Source: Brevundimonas alba
GTDB lineage: Bacteria; Pseudomonadota; Alphaproteobacteria; Caulobacterales; Caulobacteraceae
NCBI RefSeq assembly: GCF_011927945.1
Contig: NZ_JAATJM010000001.1
Coordinates: 629,501 to 693,500 of the forward strand
Length of the DNA: 64,000 nt
Direction: 5' to 3'
The notes below the pieces were generated by a model, which ran no database searches, was not told the DNA's origin, and saw only the letters and a program-made list of their open reading frames with translations. This document shows, piece after piece, positions 60,360 through 64,000 of this stretch (position 1 is its first letter; each line of letters starts with the position of its first letter). Position numbers and translations under genes: made by a program.

Positions 60360-61280
60360 TCAGACAGCCTTCGGCCAGCCGCCCGCGCGGCTGAGCGCGC
60401 TCGGCGCCGGGCGGCCGATCTTCTCGCCGATCCAGCGCGCCGTCCCAATCAGGGCGTCGAGGTCGTAGCCGGTCTCGAACCCGGCCCGCTCCAGCATGTA
60501 GACGAGGTCCTCCGTGGCGATATTGCCCGTCGCGCCCGGTGCGAACGGGCAGCCGCCGATGCCGCCCACCGAGGCGTCCAGCACGTCAACCCCGGCCTCC
60601 ACGCCGGCATAGGCGTTGGCCAGCCCGGTGTTGCGCGTGTCGTGGAAATGCAGCCTCAGCACCGCCTCGGGCGCCGCCTTGCGCGCCGCCTCGACCTTCC
60701 TCGTCACCGCCCACGGATCGCCCACGCCGATGGTGTCCGCCAGCGCGATCTCCCCGACCCCCAGCGCCGCGATCCGGCCCACCAGATCGGCGACCTGATC
60801 CACCGACACCTCGCCGTCGAACGGACAGCCCCAGACGCAGCTCAGCGTCGCCGACAGCGAGGGCGCCGCTCCCGGCTGTCCCGCCGCATTGGCCCGTCCG
60901 GCGACGATATCCGCCAGCATCTGCACCTGCTGGTCGACGGTCAGTCCCTGGTTCTTCAGCCCGAAGCCGTCGGTCGCAGACATGGCCACATTGACCTCGT
61001 CCACGCTGGTTCCCAGCGCGCGGTCATAGCCCTTGCCGTTCAGCACCAGACCGATGCGGCTGCGCCCCGCCTCGTGCGGCAAGGCCGCCATGACCTCCTC
61101 GGCGCCCGCCATCTGCGGCACGTATTTCGGATGGACGAAGCTGACCGCCTCGATGCGCCGTGCCCCCGCCGCCTCCAGCCGCCGCACCAGATCGGCGCGG
61201 ACGGACGGCTCCAGCACGGCCTTCTCGTTCTGCAGCCCGTCGCGCGGGCCGACTTCCACGATGCTTATGCGCCGGCTCAC
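60360..61280 (-). CDS. mvaB: Hydroxymethylglutaryl-CoA lyase
   Basis: A 306-residue HMG-CoA lyase that cleaves HMG-CoA to acetyl-CoA and acetoacetate at the end of leucine breakdown. The TIM-barrel start is VEVGPRDGLQNE, and the metal and catalytic residues lie in SFVHPKYVPQMA, LHFHDTRNTGLANA and the signature GGIGGCPFAPGATGNIATED with the catalytic cysteine. It overlaps the GT39 gene by four bases and is convergent with the peptidase gene. Leucine breakdown fits the bkd operon 13 kb away. Confidence 0.93.
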   Translation of the reverse strand: MSRRISIVEVGPRDGLQNEKAVLEPSVRADLVRRLEAAGARRIEAVSFVHPKYVPQMAGAEEVMAALPHEAGRSRIGLVLNGKGYDRALGTSVDEVNVAMSATDGFGLKNQGLTVDQQVQMLADIVAGRANAAGQPGAAPSLSATLSCVWGCPFDGEVSVDQVADLVGRIAALGVGEIALADTIGVGDPWAVTRKVEAARKAAPEAVLRLHFHDTRNTGLANAYAGVEAGVDVLDASVGGIGGCPFAPGATGNIATEDLVYMLERAGFETGYDLDALIGTARWIGEKIGRPAPSALSRAGGWPKAV

Positions 61281-62953
61281 TCCGGGGCGCTCCCGCGGGG
61301 CTCGCTCCCGGGCGGCGCATAGACGGTCAGGCTGACGTCGTCGCCGGTCGAATAGTTGTGGCCGTTGACCACCCCCACAGCCCGCCCCGTGACGCCCAGC
61401 TCGGCCGAGGCGGTGCGGAAGGCGTCGGCGTCGCGCCCCTCGACGATCACCGGCCGCCCCTCCGCCAGCGCCCGCGCCGCGCCCGCCGCGTCGGCCAGCT
61501 CGGTCTCGCGCCCGGTCAGGAAGACGAAGCTCGGCTCGTGGAAGCCGGTGATCGCCACCGGCCCCGGCCGTCCCTGCCGCGGATGCAGATCGGCCCGCTC
61601 CAGCACCTTCTGAAGCTGCGGCGCGACGGCCAGAGGCCGCAGCTGCCGGATCGTCCCCGCCAGCCCGGCATGCGCCACGACGCCGAGGGCGATCGCCGCG
61701 ATCACCGCCGTCACCGCCGCCCGGTGCAGCAGCAGGAAGGCCCCGATCAGCCCCGCCAGCGCCGCGAAAACGATCGTGATCGTCGCCCAGGTCTGGGCTG
61801 TGGACCGCCCGAACTCGGTCAGCCCGTAAACCGTCGCAGCCACGATCGCGAGGCCGCCGATTAGCGACAGCGCCGCTCCGGCGTAGCGCGAGATCGAGCC
61901 GATCGGCCGCGTCAGCGCCGCCGCCGCCAGCAGGGCGATCGCGCCGAACGTTGGCAGTGTGTAGTGCGGCAGCTTGGTCGGGGTCAGCTCGAAGATCAGC
62001 CAGGCCGGAACCAGCCAGCAGACGAGGAACCGCACCGCCGGTTCCGCCCGCCTGTGCCAGCCCGTCGACAGCGCCGCCGGCAGCAGCAACGCCATCGGGA
62101 ACAGCAGCAGCGGCGCCAGCAGCAGGAAATAGCCCGGAGGCGCGCCATGGCTCTCATGCCCGCCGGCGATCTTCGGCGCCAGATCGCCCATGATGGCCTC
62201 GCGCCAGAAGCCTCCGTCGGTGGCGATGGTGATCGCGATAGCCCACGGCCCGACCAGCAGCGCCACGAGCGGCAGTCCCCAGCCCCAGCCGAGCCGTCCC
62301 AGCCATTTCACGTCCCGGTCCCACAGCGACAGCAGCAGTATGGCCGGAACCACCACCACCAGCCCCACCGGTCCCTTGACCAGGATGGACAGCCCGAGCC
62401 CGAGCCAGAACATCAGCTTGTGCGGTCGCCGCGGCACCTCCCCGGCCCGCGTCGCCAGATAGATCCGCGCCAGACCGGCCATGGCCAGGGTCACCGCCGC
62501 GCACAGCATGGCGTCGGTCTTGGCGATGCCCGCCTCGGTCGACAGCAGGAAGGTCGCGCCCAGCATGGCCCCGGCGAGGAAGCCGGCTCTCTGGCCGAAC
62601 ATCGCCGCCCCCGCCCAGGCGCAGGCCGCTGCCGCCAGCATGGCCGCGAGAATGGACGGTATCCGGTATGGCTGGATGTCCCGGTTCTCGACCTTCGACG
62701 TCGCCGACACCGCCGCCGCCTGCATCCAGTAGATGCCCACCGGCTTCTTCCAGCGCGGCTCGTCCTGGAAGCGGATGTCGACATAGTCGCCGCTCTCCAG
62801 CATCTGCGAGGTCGCCTGCGCATAGCGGCTCTCGTCGCGGTCCAGTGGCGGCAACAGCATCAGCACCGGCAGGCCGGCGAACAACGCCACCAGCGCGGCG
62901 AGCACGGGGCCCCGCCAGCCGGCGATGAAACGGTCGAGATCGGGGCGCATCAT
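61277..62953 (-). CDS. GT39/ArnT-like glycosyltransferase
   Basis: A 558-residue membrane enzyme of the ArnT/PMT type with about twelve hydrophobic segments. It has DRDESRYAQATSQMLESGDY in the first periplasmic loop (catalytic D/E region), WKKPVGIYWMQAA, and a soluble C-terminal part with FVFLTGRETEL. Such enzymes move sugars from undecaprenyl phosphate donors to lipid A or proteins on the periplasmic side. ATG at 62953 is preferred, as AGGAAG lies six bases upstream. It is divergent from the GT2 gene at 63044, the expected partner that would make the lipid-linked donor. Confidence 0.87.
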   Translation of the reverse strand: MMRPDLDRFIAGWRGPVLAALVALFAGLPVLMLLPPLDRDESRYAQATSQMLESGDYVDIRFQDEPRWKKPVGIYWMQAAAVSATSKVENRDIQPYRIPSILAAMLAAAACAWAGAAMFGQRAGFLAGAMLGATFLLSTEAGIAKTDAMLCAAVTLAMAGLARIYLATRAGEVPRRPHKLMFWLGLGLSILVKGPVGLVVVVPAILLLSLWDRDVKWLGRLGWGWGLPLVALLVGPWAIAITIATDGGFWREAIMGDLAPKIAGGHESHGAPPGYFLLLAPLLLFPMALLLPAALSTGWHRRAEPAVRFLVCWLVPAWLIFELTPTKLPHYTLPTFGAIALLAAAALTRPIGSISRYAGAALSLIGGLAIVAATVYGLTEFGRSTAQTWATITIVFAALAGLIGAFLLLHRAAVTAVIAAIALGVVAHAGLAGTIRQLRPLAVAPQLQKVLERADLHPRQGRPGPVAITGFHEPSFVFLTGRETELADAAGAARALAEGRPVIVEGRDADAFRTASAELGVTGRAVGVVNGHNYSTGDDVSLTVYAPPGSEPRGSAPE

Positions 62954-63043
62954 GTTCATCTTCCTAACACGCACATTCGCGCGGCGTCAGCCATCCCGCG
63001 GCCTGGCCTCCCGCTCCCCCGCGAAACCCGCTAGAGAACGGCG

Positions 63044-63772
63044 ATGATCGAGCAGACCCCCGACATCTCCGTCGTCGTTCCCGTGCATGACGAGGAAGGC
63101 GCCGCCGGCCCGCTGGCGCGGGACATCGCCGCCGCCTTCGCCGGCCGGTCCTACGAGATGGTTTTCGTCGACGACGCCTCGCGCGACGGCACCTTGGCCG
63201 AGCTGCGCGGCCTGATGACGGAACTCCCCGCCCTGCGCGTGCTCAGCCATGGGCAGAACGCCGGCCAGAGCCGCGCCGTCCGCACCGGCGTGCTTGCGGC
63301 CCGCGGCGCCATCGTCGTCACCCTCGACGGCGACGGCCAGAACCCGCCAGCCGACGCGCCCCGTCTGGTCGATCTGCTCACCGCCTCGCCCCCGACCGTG
63401 GCCCTCGTCGGCGGCGTCCGCGCCAGCCGTCAGGATTCCGAAGCCAAGCGCTGGGCCTCGCGCTGGGCCAACCGCATCCGCAAGAAGCTGCTGGCCGACG
63501 ACGCCGACGACACCGGCTGCGGCCTCAAGGCCTTCCGCCGCGACGTCTTCCTGCGCCTCCCCTATTTCGATCACATCCACCGCTATCTGCCGGCCCTGAT
63601 GATCCGCGAGGGCTACGAGAACCGCTATCTCGACGTCGGCCACCGCCACCGCGAGACGGGCCGCTCCAAATACACGAACTGGGGGCGGCTGATGGCCTCC
63701 CTGTCCGACCTTCTCGGCGTCATCTGGCTCAAGTCGCGCTCGCGCCGCCCCGGGGCGATCTCGGAATTCTGA
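63044..63772 (+). CDS. GT2 glycosyltransferase, polyprenyl-phosphate glycosyltransferase-like
   Basis: A 242-residue GT-A enzyme resembling dolichol- or undecaprenyl-phosphate sugar synthases: ISVVVPVHDEEGAAGPLARD, FVDDASRDGTLAEL, NAGQSRAVRTGVLAARG and the DxD-like VTLDGDGQNPP. It lacks the membrane helices of larger ArnC-type proteins. It probably loads a sugar onto a polyprenyl phosphate for the GT39 enzyme encoded divergently, which would transfer it to lipid A or another target. The next gene begins 112 bases later. Confidence 0.85.
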   Translation: MIEQTPDISVVVPVHDEEGAAGPLARDIAAAFAGRSYEMVFVDDASRDGTLAELRGLMTELPALRVLSHGQNAGQSRAVRTGVLAARGAIVVTLDGDGQNPPADAPRLVDLLTASPPTVALVGGVRASRQDSEAKRWASRWANRIRKKLLADDADDTGCGLKAFRRDVFLRLPYFDHIHRYLPALMIREGYENRYLDVGHRHRETGRSKYTNWGRLMASLSDLLGVIWLKSRSRRPGAISEF

Positions 63773-63839
63773 CCGTTCCCCCCGCAGGCGAGCAACCGTA
63801 GCGGTACGGAGCGAACGGGGGTATTCATCGTTAACAAGC

Positions 63840-63856
63840 GGAGCCGTTTCGGCTCC
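63840..63856. repeat. Hairpin between GT2 gene and next frame
   Basis: GGAGCCG (63840-63846) and CGGCTCC (63850-63856) form a 7-bp stem with a TTT loop. No T-run follows, so a role as terminator is weak. Confidence 0.35.
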
Positions 63857-63884
63857 CGAAGCGCCTCGACCCGGAGCCACAGCC

Positions 63885-64000
63885 ATGCTGATCGCCCTGC
63901 CGCTGCTCGTCATTCCGGTGGTCATCTATGCGATCGTCATCCTCACCGGCGTCGTCGGCACAGGCGGCGTCGCCGCGGCCGAACAGGCCCTGCGCGATCC
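63885..64000 (+). CDS. Start of a membrane protein, 3' truncated by window edge
   Basis: Thirty-eight codons are visible: MLIALPLLVIPVVIYAIVIL, TGVVGTGGVAAAEQALRD and on beyond the edge. The first 25 residues form a membrane helix. CCGGAG lies 12 bases upstream. In this context lipid-A-associated membrane proteins are common, but the sequence is too short to name. Confidence 0.5.
   Translation, partial: MLIALPLLVIPVVIYAIVILTGVVGTGGVAAAEQALRD

Overview
The window is a GC-rich chromosomal segment from an alphaproteobacterium, most likely a member of the Caulobacteraceae such as Brevundimonas. The basis is gene content: a CpdR-like receiver protein, a PhaR regulator, a full branched-chain keto-acid dehydrogenase operon under an Lrp-type regulator, a fused PutA, several Crp/Fnr regulators, and promoters with a TTGACG-type -35. 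The genus is an inference. No phage, insertion sequence, CRISPR array or rRNA operon was seen; one tRNA gene (Val, GAC) is present.

Region by region. 1-9864: nine translationally coupled genes on the + strand that make nucleotide sugars and build a glycan. They comprise two extended SDR epimerases, one GT4 glycosyltransferase, three CgeB-type glycosyltransferases (the third fused in frame to a UDP-glucuronate decarboxylase), a DUF1003 membrane protein, an MDR dehydrogenase and a Gfo/Idh/MocA oxidoreductase. 9868-12368: two Crp/Fnr regulators and a tandem pair of DUF6894 genes, with palindromes of the 5-N4-5 type in the intergenic DNA. 12370-16545: an orphan C5 cytosine methyltransferase, an ArsR/AHSA1 pair, tRNA-Val, a small secreted protein, the CpdR-like protein and an N-formylglutamate amidohydrolase. 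16544-16660: a candidate small RNA. 16792-23112: DUF599 protein, pyrophosphatase, a third Crp/Fnr protein, a thiolase, a hemolysin-III protein, PhaR, and a GDT1-family exporter preceded by a yybP-ykoY-type manganese riboswitch.

23109-33503 holds a metallophosphoesterase/nucleotidyltransferase/GST group, NrdB, a carboxylesterase, a molybdoenzyme with its cytochrome b partner, a histidine kinase and a TVP38 protein. 33532-36632 is the rpmH-rnpA-yidC-engB core cluster. 36673-41520 holds catabolic and redox enzymes. 41666-47562 is the bkd operon (E1 alpha, E1 beta, E2, an unrelated secreted protein, E3), divergent from its likely Lrp-type regulator. 48228-50427 pairs PstS, behind a Pho-box-like site, with a GT4 enzyme that may make glycolipids. 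50542-58412 contains PutA with a coupled 68-residue protein, two related membrane proteins, a spermidine-synthase-like protein, a DUF2383 protein, a membrane protein and RtcB. The RtcB leader carries a mini-ORF and an intrinsic-terminator-like hairpin. 58764-64000 holds a gluzincin peptidase, HMG-CoA lyase, a GT39 and a GT2 enzyme, and the start of a further membrane protein.

The strongest leads for new biology are the CgeB-decarboxylase fusion inside a coupled glycan operon, the candidate sRNA with an exposed CCUCC motif, the rtcB leader, and the shared palindromes around the Crp/Fnr-DUF6894 locus. All need computation or experiment to confirm.
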